Origin: Euperipatoides rowelli
Taxonomy: Eukaryota; Onychophora; Udeonychophora; Euonychophora; Peripatopsidae
Length of the DNA: 11,741 nt
Assembly: GCA_003024985.2 (NCBI GenBank)
Contig: PXIH01S0035647.1
Reading direction: 5' to 3' (one strand)
In this document: piece by piece, positions 1 through 9,400 of the stretch
How positions within the stretch are numbered: the stretch's first letter is position 1
How the letters are laid out: each line of letters opens with the position of its first letter
Notes under the pieces: model-generated
The model's input: only the letters and a program-made list of their open reading frames with translations
Told to the model about the DNA's origin: nothing
Database searches by the model: none
Translations under genes and position numbers: made by a program

Positions 1-99
1 ATACAATGGTTATCATAGGCGATGTCTAATAAAAAAAGACTTTATTGTCAAATAAAATACAGCAGGCTATAATTATGAATTGAAAAATAAAGTTAACAG

Positions 100-274
100 A
101 ATTTAAAAAAGTAATTAGTTATAGTAACGGTAAGTTACTTCTTTAATAATTTGTAACTAATTACCCACTTAAATACTCCAACATAAATGTAACTAGTTAC
201 TTGAATCGTTACTGAAAAAAGTAATTATTAATTACAGTTACTCGTTCCTTTTACTCAAATACTCCCCAACACTG
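100..274. mobile_element. Right end of a hAT-type DNA transposon, left part outside the window
   Basis: The segment ends at 260-274 with TACTCCCCAACACTG, whose reverse complement CAGTGTTGGGGAGTA is a hAT terminal repeat I recognise from animal genomes. Inside it, from about 100 to 250, the sequence is dense in GTAAC, AGTTAC and GTAATTA words on both strands, the subterminal style of that family. A degenerate copy of the terminal word occurs at about 174-184 (ATACTCCAACA). No matching left terminus (CAGTGTTGGGG) is found to the left, so the other end probably lies before position 1. The 8 bp after the terminus, TTGGTATA at 275-282, would be the target duplication, but its partner is not in view. 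No transposase coding is visible. The family call rests on recognition of the terminus; the exact left limit is unknown. Confidence 0.65.
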
Positions 275-588
275 TTGGTATAGAATGGATTTGATTAATA
301 TATCAATTTGATTAATACAAATGTTATAATAAAAAATATGTTAAGAATTTACTTATCTTTTGCAATATAAACAACCATCAAATCACTTCATCTAATAATG
401 ATAGATTTTCATATTTTGGTACTATATCGCTGTCCGTTTTAAACTTGTTCTATAACAGTTAAACAATAAAAATTAGAAAAAGTTATACATTAAGATGAGT
501 GATGATTTTTTGGTATATCAAATATAGTTGAAATTTTGAAATAAGATTTTAATGAGAATAACCTTTCTAGAGTCAGAATTTATTTCAG
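275..588. other. Non-coding AT-rich stretch, possible intron
   Basis: No gene is seen here. Immediately after the hAT end the 11-mer TTTGATTAATA occurs twice, at 290-300 and 307-317. If the candidate terminal exon at 589 is real, this stretch is the 3' part of its preceding intron, ending in a pyrimidine-rich TTTATTTCAG acceptor at 579-588. Confidence 0.35.
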
Positions 589-654
589 GCATTAGAAATA
601 TTATCCACTGAGTGGACGCCAACGCCAAGAGCAAAGACGGTTGCTGCTATCTGA
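589..654 (+). CDS. Candidate terminal coding exon of an unidentified plus-strand gene
   Basis: A good splice-acceptor context (TTTATTTCAG, AG at 587-588) is followed by 21 sense codons and a TGA at 652-654. The frame reads ALEILSTEWTPTPRAKTVAAI and stops. The base composition shifts from strongly AT-rich to roughly half GC exactly over 607-651, unlike the flanks. A canonical AATAAA follows 22 bases after the stop. The frame also stays open upstream to 571, so intron status is not proved. The rest of the gene would lie left of the window, with the hAT fragment at 1-274 in its last intron. I do not recognise the protein. A 21-codon open frame alone is expected by chance; the case rests on acceptor, composition, stop and poly(A) signal coinciding. 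Confidence 0.3.
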   Translation, partial: ALEILSTEWTPTPRAKTVAAI

Positions 655-676
655 TTTACAAGGTTTAATTTTTTTT

Positions 677-682
677 AATAAA
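677..682 (+). promoter_or_regulatory. Candidate poly(A) signal AATAAA
   Basis: A canonical AATAAA sits shortly after the TGA of the candidate terminal exon and would give it a very short 3' UTR. In DNA this rich in A and T the hexamer is common, so it has value only together with the exon evidence. Confidence 0.25.
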
Positions 683-1751
683 CTATTATTGATTTTCCTT
701 CAATAATTAAGCATATTCTATTAAATAGTAACCCGTCGCAAAAAAAGTGTCATATATTTATGGTCTGTCATATTATTGTGTTGTCAATTTTTTTTCAAAT
801 TTCAGACCTTCACCATAAGTGGTCTTCCAGGTTCCTTGATGAATTGTTTTTATTTTATACCTGACCAAATTTATAAGTATAAATAGCCGTAATGATTCAT
901 TAACCTTACAAATCATACTATTACGATCTTAATACAGCTATAAATTATAGCAAGGGGTTGACTCTAAATATTCCAAGCTTTTAAAATATGTGATCACAAA
1001 GTCAATGCAAAGTAGAAGTCATTCCTAACAGATAACTAGGACTAGAGTACCATCTCAAATCCCATTGGTTTAATTAATACAATCACCTGTTACTGACTTG
1101 GAATAGAAAACATCCTTAAATAACTAAGTAAATAATAAAAAAAAAGAATTCTTATTCTACTTTAAAATTAAACTCATCAATTTACACCGGAACATACAAA
1201 TTTATAAAACACTGAAAGCTTTGAAACCTGAAAAAAAAAATACAATTTTTTGGATAGTTTTGTTTATAAGTGTGTGTAGGACAGTTTTCACTTAAGGAAG
1301 GCTGATCTCAATTTAGTTAGGGGCTCATATATCTAGGCACAAGAGATACGGTACAACTATTTCTGCCTAAAGTATTCATAAGTCTAAATTAACAAGGGGA
1401 TGGCACAAGAAAAATGGCAAAAATAAAATACATTTTTTATACGATTCAAATAAAAATAAAGAAATGCATGAGAATAAAATCAACTCCAGCATCGAAGGTT
1501 AAATTAAAACTCTTGATTTAAAGTGTTATTAAATAAATTGTTTCTTTTTCTTTTGAAATATAGTTTTTTACGTTTTCCTTTAGAAAGAGCTTATTTACAA
1601 ATGGTGTTTTTCTCACAGAATAATTATACTGAAAAATAGTTTAAATGGGCTTTCCCAATAATAGTAATAAATAATTGACTTATTTTTAACATTTAAATAA
1701 TTAGATGGTAATTATAAAATATAACAAAAATTAAATGAATAGAATACCCTA

Positions 1752-1764
1752 CCCCCCCCCCCCC
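1752..1764. repeat. Poly-C homopolymer (13 C)
   Basis: Thirteen consecutive C residues stand in otherwise AT-rich sequence. Such runs are prone to length error in sequencing and to true length polymorphism. A second run of ten C occurs at 3908-3917 inside the hAT element. Confidence 0.9.
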
Positions 1765-2422
1765 AACATAAAAAAAATTAATTTAAACTATATAAAAAAA
1801 TTGATTTCAACACTTCTATGAATTTAACAGATAAAAAAATGATTAAAAACTTACATTAAATTAAAAATAGATGACTTGACTGGTTCGCCTCAGGAATATC
1901 TTAAAGGAAGAATGGGGAGGAATATCTCATTTTTCTTGGAATCGAAAACAGAGCTTCGAGGAGGTAATTATAAGAAACACTTGTAAAGGGGAAACTACAG
2001 GATAAAGTTTACATGATTTCATTTTTGATAGGGACAAATGGTTGGTGATTTACTATATTCTTTTCACAAATTAGATAAATTAAATTTTACGATTGTTAAT
2101 TAAAATGTGGTGTAAAATGCACAAAAATCTTCACTTGATAAATGGATTAGTATAAGAAATTGGTGAATTATCTGGAGAGCTTCCTTTGGTTACTGGAGCT
2201 TAATTAGTGGTTTTCATCCTGATCTTAAGATGTTCAAACCTTTAATTGTGATGACTAGCGATGTTTTCATTAGGTTAGGCATCAGAAACTGGTCTACTTC
2301 ATATGGCTACTAGCTACACCAAGTGTTCAATCTCCGAAATTTCTTCTGTCTACAGTGGCATATTATTTTTCTTTGAAAATTTTCAAGTTAATTATTCATA
2401 ATGTAGATATCAGGAAAAAAAA

Positions 2423-2423
2423 N
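2423..2423. other. Undetermined base (n) in an A homopolymer
   Basis: A single n interrupts an A-run and marks an unresolved assembly position. It lies in non-coding sequence and affects no gene. Confidence 0.95.
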
Positions 2424-2528
2424 AAAATTTTATGCTTCCAGCAGCAGGATTTGGATCAAGATCTCTCCAAGATCCAACACAGTTTGACTCGAGACAAGCT
2501 CAGACTCCACCTTACCCTTTAGACTCAA

Positions 2529-2587
2529 AACAGCCAATCAGAGGTCAGATTGCATTCTATCTGCAGTCCGACTTCTGGTTGGCTGTT
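2529..2587. repeat. Imperfect hairpin inside the MITE-like element
   Basis: AACAGCCAATCAGAGGTC at 2529-2546 and GACTTCTGGTTGGCTGTT at 2570-2587 are inverted copies of 18 bp with two mismatches, separated by 23 bases. The same CAGCCAAT word recurs inverted near the right end of the element (about 2721-2728), so the element is built from repeated fold-back modules. Confidence 0.75.
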
Positions 2588-2632
2588 ATTTTATTTATTA
2601 CTTATTTTTAATATGCTATAATAGTTGCGATT

Positions 2633-2728
2633 AGGGTATGGTTGAGGTTAGAGATCCATTAATTTGCTATATTCATGTTGGACATAGGGTCAGGGTAATG
2701 TTAAGGACTAGAGATCCTTTAATTGGCT
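2633..2728. repeat. Imperfect direct repeat, about 36 bp, period about 60
   Basis: Copies at 2633-2668 and 2692-2728 share the order AGGGTA, then a G/T-rich stretch, then AGAGATCC, TTAATT and GCT. They differ by several substitutions and one base in length. They form the right half of the MITE-like element and look like an old internal duplication. Confidence 0.6.
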
Positions 2729-2750
2729 GAAGTATAAGGTGGAGTCTGAG

Positions 2751-3684
2751 ATCCAGATGCTAGTATTGATAACTATTATATGGCAATTATGTGTTAAATT
2801 TTCACAAATGCTGGTTGAATGTTTTATTAACTATTAAAACACTTTGAGAATTAATGAAAATTATTAATACCAGTATTTTTACTGACAAACGCACAAAATT
2901 TCAACAGTTATGCAAATTAGGAAATTTAATATCAAACTATGAGAAATCAAAATCATTACACAATAGATGTAGAGATCTACCTAAAATCAGCTGGAGATGT
3001 ACCAGTTGTGATTGATCTAAAGCATAGTGAAATAGTCCTACACAAAAAGGATATTTAAAAAATAGTATGGATAAATTGAATAATTGTTTAAAGCTAAAAG
3101 AAACTTAGAAATCGTTCTGCTTCTTTAATAAATTATAAGCTTGTAATTCGGATCTGTAGACTTTGAAGCTGCAAACATTAAAACATGATAATCTCAAAGT
3201 CGAGAAGTCTTTAGTTGCGATTTCCCAACTTTGGTCCATATTTTTATTAGCTGTCACACTGTAGGTATTCTAGCAAGTATAGCAGCAGAATTCTCTCTGT
3301 AGGAGAGAGAAAATATAGCGGCATTTTGTCTGATATACAGCAAGATATATACAGCAAATATAGAAGTGAAATACTCTGATTTAGGATAGACTGCATCAAA
3401 TACAATTGTTCATAGCGTAGTTAGATTTGGGCAGAAAGGGGGAGACAAAAAAATAGGTGGGGTCACAGACCATCAAATTTGATATAAGCTTTCATAATTT
3501 AACAAATTTTGGACCTCTCAATTATCTAGTAATTTATTAAAAAAATGTAAAGTTGCCAAAAATCAAAAATGGAAGATTTAGTGACTAAAGCCAATAAGTA
3601 GTCAGTTGGGTGCCTATCCAAATAGAAATATGGACTGCTAACAAAACAGGAGCGGCCGCTTCTCAGTACCATCCTTGGCTAAGC
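2751..3684. other. Non-coding stretch between the MITE-like and hAT elements
   Basis: No supportable gene. A perfect 8-bp hairpin, TTCTCTCT and AGAGAGAA around a GTAGG loop, lies at 3291-3311. A short frame at 2939-3058 (39 codons) matches nothing I know. A GCGGCCGC palindrome at 3652-3659 stands out only because the surroundings are AT-rich. Confidence 0.5.
3677..3684. repeat. Left target-site duplication of the hAT element
   Basis: GGCTAAGC immediately left of CAGGGGTG, identical to 4798-4805. The unoccupied site would read GGCTAAGCC, a 9-bp odd palindrome. Confidence 0.85.
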
Positions 3685-4797
3685 CAGGGGTGTATAAACT
3701 GTGGCCTTTTCAGATGTTTCGTTCAGCCTTTTCATATATTTTCAAAAAGGCCGCTTGCGGATTTTAAGGTGTTAATATGGCTTTAACACACACAGTATTT
3801 TATCAATTATGTATCATTATAATTTATATTTTGTAAATTATATATTTTCAATCTTAAAAAAATGAAGATTAATGTCAATAAAACAAAATTAATATTTGGA
3901 TTTAACACCCCCCCCCCTCAAAACAAGTCATTCTTTTTAAACAACCTAGATTCGTATATTTATAATTACATTTATAGCCAGCTAATTACTCTCTTCATTT
4001 GAAGTTTTACTATTGTCATTTCTAAATCCCCAGAATAATTGAAAACATGTTTCTCCTCCTCTTTAATTTTTACAATTTTTGACAATAGTCATTAACATCT
4101 ATTAACCCTCCCACTACTAAGCATAATCTTAAAAGTAAGACATTTTAGAATGATTACTTTACCCGGAGCTCGATTATTTAAACGATTAAATGTTTCTAAT
4201 GAAGAAATTAAGAAGAATTTTCATTCACAAAACAATAGTTCTGCTGGTCAATATGTTAGTGGCTCATTTTTTTCAAGTTATGAACTCAACTTCTAATTAG
4301 AAATACACGGGTCATCTAATAAAAATGGTAATAGGCCTAAATGCTGAGATAGAAGAGGCAGAGCAGGTAGCTTTTGCTTTAGTTTTATTATTTGGAAAAT
4401 TATTATTAATTTATTATTAATCATAATAAAGATTATGATATTGATAATTACCGTAGATGATGATAATAAGCATTTTCTACAGACAATAATCAATAAATAC
4501 AGTATCAAGGGCATCTAGAGGTGAGGGGGGCATCAGCCCACCCTCTGGGTAAATTGTGTCTTTTTTTAACATGTGAAAATATTTTTATTTATTTTTTTTG
4601 CAAATAAAATAATAATCATGACACATGATTATAATTATTGCCACAACCAACACTAGAAAAAGTTATTAAAACGTCCACATAACCTTTAAAAAAAGCTTCT
4701 CAAATTTATAAAATATTCACAACAAAGTGTGTGCGGTCTTATGAGAAATCCATGAAGTGACATGCGGCCTTCCAATGCCAAAAGATTCCCACCCCTG
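3685..4797. mobile_element. Complete hAT-superfamily DNA transposon, non-autonomous or decayed (1113 bp)
   Basis: The element begins CAGGGGTG (3685-3692) and ends CACCCCTG (4790-4797), perfect 8-bp terminal inverted repeats. It is flanked by identical 8-bp copies of GGCTAAGC at 3677-3684 and 4798-4805. An 8-bp duplication with CAGGGGTG ends is the hAT signature. Subterminal words are inverted as well: AAGGCCGC at 3747-3754 against GCGGCCTT at 4764-4771, with the variant GCGGTCTT at 4733-4740. Reading inward from the right end, the order CAGGGGTGGG then GGCCGCA resembles Charlie/ZBED-like hAT ends. No intact transposase is present. A faint relic may lie on the minus strand at about 3972-4080, where SGDLEMTIVKLQ recalls the conserved C-terminal part of hAT transposases. 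The interior is very AT-rich and includes a run of ten C (3908-3917). Confidence 0.85.
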
Positions 4798-4805
4798 GGC
4801 TAAGC
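4798..4805. repeat. Right target-site duplication of the hAT element
   Basis: GGCTAAGC immediately right of CACCCCTG, a perfect copy of 3677-3684. Identity of the two copies suggests the insertion is not ancient. Confidence 0.85.
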
Positions 4806-5280
4806 CATTGTGATTGTTATTTCATGAAAAAACTGTCTATTTTCTTCTTCGCCTTCTACATCCAATATATAAATATGTTAGGAAAGTATATACACCTTTC
4901 TCTGACTTAGCAAATGATAATTTAAATGTAATTGCTATAGTCATTATAATGACTGTCTAACGAACATATTTTTTTGCAAGTATTTTTTAAAATGCTCTCA
5001 TACGATAGTAAATACCAGACAAAACAACCAAATATAATTGGTACTGGTATACTTTGATTCTAATGCAATTTCAAGTGTCCTCAAAATATTTTTTTGATTT
5101 AATGTAGCCTAAATTTATCGCAATGAAAAATATATACATTCTAATTTTTGAAAAAAATAAAATGTGTTTTTGCATTTTTGTGGAATTTTTTTTTTAAAAT
5201 ATATTTCCTGAAGGAAATTTGTGTTTTTATTTGCACTATATACAATTGACATCTATTATATATCAAGATACAGAAAAAAA
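4806..5280. other. AT-rich spacer without a visible gene
   Basis: No coding or RNA gene is recognised. The only structure noted is a short inverted repeat ATTTCCT-GA-AGGAAAT at 5203-5218, which can occur by chance. Confidence 0.5.
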
Positions 5281-5455
5281 TCCCCAGTGCGTACTGATGT
5301 CGAAAGAAAACTTGTCATTTTTCACACCGGGACTGCACAGGATCAAACCCACAATCCTTTACATGCATTAGCTCCGATCCTTTACATGCATTAGCTCCGA
5401 TCCTTTACATGCATTAGCTCCGGCAACCAACAGTCTAGCCCACCAGAGCTGTACA
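5281..5455 (-). mobile_element. tRNA-derived SINE-like element with expanded A-B box spacing
   Basis: Read on the minus strand, the segment starts near GCTCTGGTGGGCTAGACTG, which resembles a tRNA 5' end and pol III A box (5427-5442). It later shows GTGGGTTTGATCC, a B-box-like word (5340-5349, consensus GGTTCGANTCC with one change and one base missing). Between them lies a 23-bp unit present three times. With one unit the A-to-B distance would be about 32 bases, the usual tRNA-type spacing; here it is about 78. Beyond the B box come about 55 bases of tRNA-unrelated sequence ending at a T-run (on the minus strand) near 5274-5281, which could terminate pol III. I find no clear target duplication, so the limits are approximate. 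It is not a functional tRNA gene: the T-stem pairing is poor and no cloverleaf forms. Confidence 0.5.
5353..5421. repeat. Tandem repeat, 23-bp unit, three copies
   Basis: The unit GATCCTTTACATGCATTAGC plus TCC occurs at 5353-5375, 5376-5398 and 5399-5421. Copies are identical except the first base of the first copy (A instead of G). Such identity indicates recent duplication. The array lies exactly between the two pol III box-like words of the SINE-like element. Confidence 0.95.
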
Positions 5456-6439
5456 AATTATGTGGAATTTATTTTTCTTCATTAACAGGGTATTAAATCT
5501 GGTCTTGAATCAGACTGTCAATGAAACTTGAATGTAAATTGTTTATTTCTCAGTTTTAATACTAATGGTCAGGACTATAAGTCTGTTATTGCAAGACGGC
5601 AATTATGTTGGAAAAGAACTGACAAGTCAATAAATGGGTATTATTATTAATGTATGCATGATTATTTCATAGTATGTTTAACTGTATTACGCTAACGTTT
5701 TTAGAATTTGATATATTGTTTACTTTTATACAGGGACATGCACAGTTATTTTGCTTTTATCTTGAAGTGCGTGTGCCTTGCCTTTTTTTCTGGTTCACCA
5801 TAACCGTACAGTAGCTCAATAAAGCTCCAAGAGTTTTTATTCAGGATTAATAATCTAAATGTAGTTAGTCTTTCAATTTATGTATATTTAGTTGAGTTAG
5901 GGAAGATAGTGAGTCAGGTTAATTAATGTCTAGGTGCTTGCAGGTTGAAATTCCAACATGTTACACTCAAAAATTTTAAGTAAAAAGTACACAATAAAAA
6001 TGTAAGAAGAAAAAAGAACTTGTGTTATTATAAAGCTGAAATCTAATTAAGGCAACTTTTGTAAACATTTTAATCATTTATCACATAATTAGGAAGAACC
6101 ATAGGTGACATTATAATAAAAAATGAGAAAAGGATTCTCAATCTTGAATTATTATAGACAGCATTACACATGCAATTCATCAATTTGATGAGTTGGAGAA
6201 AAAAAAATACACCCAGCTTAAAATTAAACATGACAAAATAACTGTGCCTGCATTGTTAAGTCAACCCTGAAATCTAACAGCTTAACAAAATAAAATGATG
6301 TATATAAAATGATATAGTTTCAATTTTTAAATTACAGTATTTACAATTATTATTTTAACGATTTATGAAACATTAATATTTTAAATTAGGTGCAATAACT
6401 TGCATGACTTTTCCTGCAATTTTATAACTTAGAATGTAA
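5456..6439. other. Region downstream of DEPDC5, presumed 3' UTR and intergenic DNA
   Basis: No supported gene. On the minus strand this follows the DEPDC5 stop codon. Poly(A)-signal candidates in that direction are a weak TATAAA only 14-19 bases after the stop (6421-6426), ATTAAA at 6069-6074 and a canonical AATAAA at 5836-5841; none is decisive. No long poly(T) on the plus strand abuts the stop, so there is no obvious retrocopy tail. On the plus strand a pyrimidine-rich TTTATTTCTCAG at 5542-5553 precedes a short open stretch (5554-5637) discussed among the findings. Confidence 0.45.
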
Positions 6440-9400
6440 TTATATATCGAGCATAGCTACGGCAGTGGACTCCTTTTGATAACTCTGCCAAAACATTACT
6501 AAACGATTATCTTTATTGCGACAAAATCCTTTAAAATCGTCCAAAAATTTATCAAAGAATGCCTCATCACCAGTTGTGTTGGAGCGCCATTTCTTCGTCA
6601 ATAGATTATTCCAAGACCACAAGAATCCTAATTTATGTGGTGACTGATGTTGCTCCTCTTTATTAAACAATTTATTAACTCCGTGCAAATTTTTATTTGA
6701 ATCTATTATTACAAAAGAACATCCAGTCACATGTACATAAGGACTATTATCAAAATTTAATGGGCCCTTTTCTTGTGCCATCAAGATAAATCCAAATTTC
6801 TCAAGAATAGCCTTCTGAAAGAAAAACCTCCCCTGACTACGAGTGGTTTTATCGAATTCTTCAAAGGAATGTCGATCAGGAGATGCAAGGCAACTAATGT
6901 TAAGCGGAAGAAAAATAGGCCCTCTGAGAGGATCAGAATTGGGTGAATAGGATAAAGCAAATGGATCGGTTGGCACTGGAATTAAATGAAAACCACAAGC
7001 AGCAGCTTTTCTAGACCATCCATATATCAGCTCCCCTAGTATTGGACCAGTAGCAACCATCCATTGAACTATCAATTCATATGCATAATTGACATAATAA
7101 GTGGTATGATATCTTGCACTACCCCACTCCTTACGATCACTTCGATTACTAATATCAATATCTAAATTAACAGTTTTCAGATCAATAAATTTGGGGTCTT
7201 TTGTATCGGCTTGCATATCTTCACTTATGAAGTTGTAGGAGCATTCGTATCCATAATCAAATTCCACTTCAAACCAATGATTTTGAAAATTAGTTACCGA
7301 CCATATATTCACTTGTGACAAATCTTTTGAAGAATCTGGAATGTAGTACAAATAAAAACCATGAATAAAGCAATGTTTTTTATCACCAGAAGCATGAATG
7401 ATAAGATGTTCCGTTGTCAATTTTTGGAGAAGAGAGATAGCAATATCAGTGGTTACAGCACCTTCCACATTCATTTGAACCCAAGCAGTAGCTTCAGCAC
7501 TGATGAAACAATTGGATGGTAGACCATTTTGTTTAATAAGAAAATTTAGCCCAATTTGAGGGTGTTTCATGGTGGCACATATGTCTATTAGCTGTGAAGA
7601 AATAGTCAAGCTACAATCTTCAACAGCATTATCTTCAGATATGAGAGATTCAACCAATTCTGCAGTATCATAAACCTTAAGATCCTGTTTAGGTTTCCTG
7701 GTATTAGCTGGTCGTTTAATTCTATTGATTATTTCCATAAATCGAATGAATCCATTTTGAAGTTGTTCAATTTCTTCCAGAGTTTTCTCCCCATACAAAT
7801 CATAATGATTTGCACCTTCTTGAACACGTTTAGTGCCAGAATTATTACAAGGAAGGACAAAAATTCTAATGCGCCAATACTTTAAGAAATTGTTAAGATA
7901 ATATTCTCCTTCCCCTTGAGTACAAAGATAATGATCTAAATAATTCCAATTATAATTTTCCAATTTTTCATGACTGAAATCAATCCATGAGACTTCATAA
8001 CACTCACTATTTGGTGCCTGAAATCTGTATCGATAATGAATGAACATAGTTGGATAAGGATGTTTTGGTGTATACCTTGTTACTGTGATGGTTTGTCCAT
8101 TTAAAGCTATTTGGTGAAATATTCTTCCAATACTTAACAAATGTTCTTCAGATTGTTCAGTTTTAGATCGAACTCTTATTATAGATGATGTATATTGTGG
8201 ACTTGAACTGATAGGAACTGAGGAAATGGAAGTTGTACTTTTAGGCAGAATTATGAGTTGGAAACCATGTTGTAACCTTTCTCCCACAACTTCGTTAAAA
8301 ACTTCATAAGTGCTGAGTGGCTGATAATCATGTAAATTATCATCATCACATATTTTACTGTGCACTGTATCACTATTTACATCATCAGGAAGAAGACTGT
8401 AATAACAAACCATATAATCATTTACCAAGCTTGTTTTGTCAGGAAAATAATCTGTTGTAATGGGTAAACATGCAGGTAATGTTATGGATTTCCAATCAAC
8501 TCCAGTAGTCAAGGTTGGAGTCCATTCTTGTTCACCTGTAACTCCCCAAACCCATAATAAATTTTTGTTGAATTGTCCACTTGTAGTTCTTGGTTGAGGT
8601 GTTTGTCTTGAACGGTAATTCTTGTGATCATTTTGTTCATTGTTGGCTAATAGACTGCTAATACTAATTTCACTTTGATTACTTGGAAAACCTGTAACTG
8701 GTGAACTTCCTCTTTCTAAATCTAATATGCTATCCTGACTTTGTATTCGTTCAAGACCACCAATTTCCAAACTGTCTTGCCTCCATAATGACACACGTTG
8801 CTTGCGAGCTTCTACTGCTAACTGAGCTGCTTGTACCGCCTCCTGAGTAGGAAGGGCAAAGGAATTATTTTTCCCTCTGATATTACATCCTAATGTTTGA
8901 TAATGGTGTGTCTGCATAGCAGCTCCAGAGGGATCTAATGGAAAAGCATGAACCCATCGTCTACGATTTGAAGTCAATTTGATTGGCATATGTGAAGGAG
9001 AAAAAGGATTGATTAATGCACGGTTAGGCCTATAGTTCATTAAAGGAGTTTTTCTGAAATTATCAATTGATGTTCCAGCACTTCCTACAATAGTTCTTTG
9101 AGGATGATAGCTTTCCAAATCCTGGGAATCTTTAGAACTAAAAGTATTATGTCGGACATGCGCATTTACTGTTCCTAAAGATGATGATTGAAGATTAAAT
9201 TCAGCTACAATTTTTTGAGGAATACCAATAGCATGAGAATGGGGTACTGCTGCAGGTTCAGAAAAATGTTCTTTGTGACCAGATAAATCAACAAGTGGAA
9301 TTCGTTGACGTGATACTTGAGAGCTATACATACGTTCTGGTCGTGCACGGAAACGCTCCAAACTTTTGGTTTGACTGGCTTGGCGCACACATCTAGATGA

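Larger units (their letters stand above)
683..2498. other. Long AT-rich stretch without a supportable gene
   Basis: I see no gene with recognisable protein similarity on either strand. The stretch holds many A/T runs, a run of 13 C at 1752-1764, a short direct repeat AGGAATATCT at 1892-1901 and 1918-1927, and one undetermined base (n) in an A-run at 2423. Short open frames such as 1843-1986 and 2167-2313 are within chance expectation for this composition and match nothing I know. Confidence 0.5.
2499..2750. mobile_element. Short inverted-repeat element, MITE-like (252 bp)
   Basis: The ends are perfect 16-bp inverted repeats, CTCAGACTCCACCTTA at 2499-2514 and its reverse complement at 2735-2750. 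A second, internal inverted match follows: CAGCCAATCAGAGG near 2531 against the reverse complement of CCTTTAATTGGCTG near 2717. There is no open frame of note. Terminal inverted repeats, small size and no coding fit a non-autonomous DNA transposon. I find no clear target-site duplication next to the 16-bp repeats, so the true limits may be a few bases off and the superfamily is not assigned. Confidence 0.6.

Noticed and set aside
1843-1986. 47-codon plus-strand open frame ending YKKHL
   Set aside because: It looks protein-like, but frames this long are expected many times in several kilobases of AT-rich DNA, and there is no recognised similarity.
2167-2313. 48-codon plus-strand open frame (FHPDLKMFKP region)
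   Set aside because: Same base-rate argument; no start at its beginning, no family match and no clear splice or poly(A) context.
2939-3058. 39-codon ATG-initiated plus-strand frame
   Set aside because: Length is within chance; no similarity or supporting signals.
3600-3684. Possible mariner transposase relic around the GCGGCCGC site
   Set aside because: A frame through IWTANKTGAAASQYHP faintly recalled a mariner C-terminal segment, but the flanking catalytic motif was not found.
4150-4296. 48-codon ATG-initiated frame within the hAT element (plus strand)
   Set aside because: I considered it as a transposase remnant, but no conserved hAT motif is convincing and the better relic candidate is on the other strand.
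4293-4514. 73-codon minus-strand frame inside the hAT element
   Set aside because: Low-complexity I/L/K-rich translation of AT-rich DNA, with no domain or transposase motif.
5203-5218. STAT-like or heat-shock-like palindrome TTCCTGAAGGAA
   Set aside because: It does not match either consensus arrangement well, and short palindromes are frequent here.
5353-5421. CRISPR-like array
   Set aside because: The three 23-bp units are directly contiguous without spacers, and the host is eukaryotic; this is a simple tandem duplication.
5339-5450. A functional tRNA gene on the minus strand
   Set aside because: A and B boxes are only approximate, the stems do not pair, and the middle is a triplicated 23-bp unit; a SINE relic explains it better.
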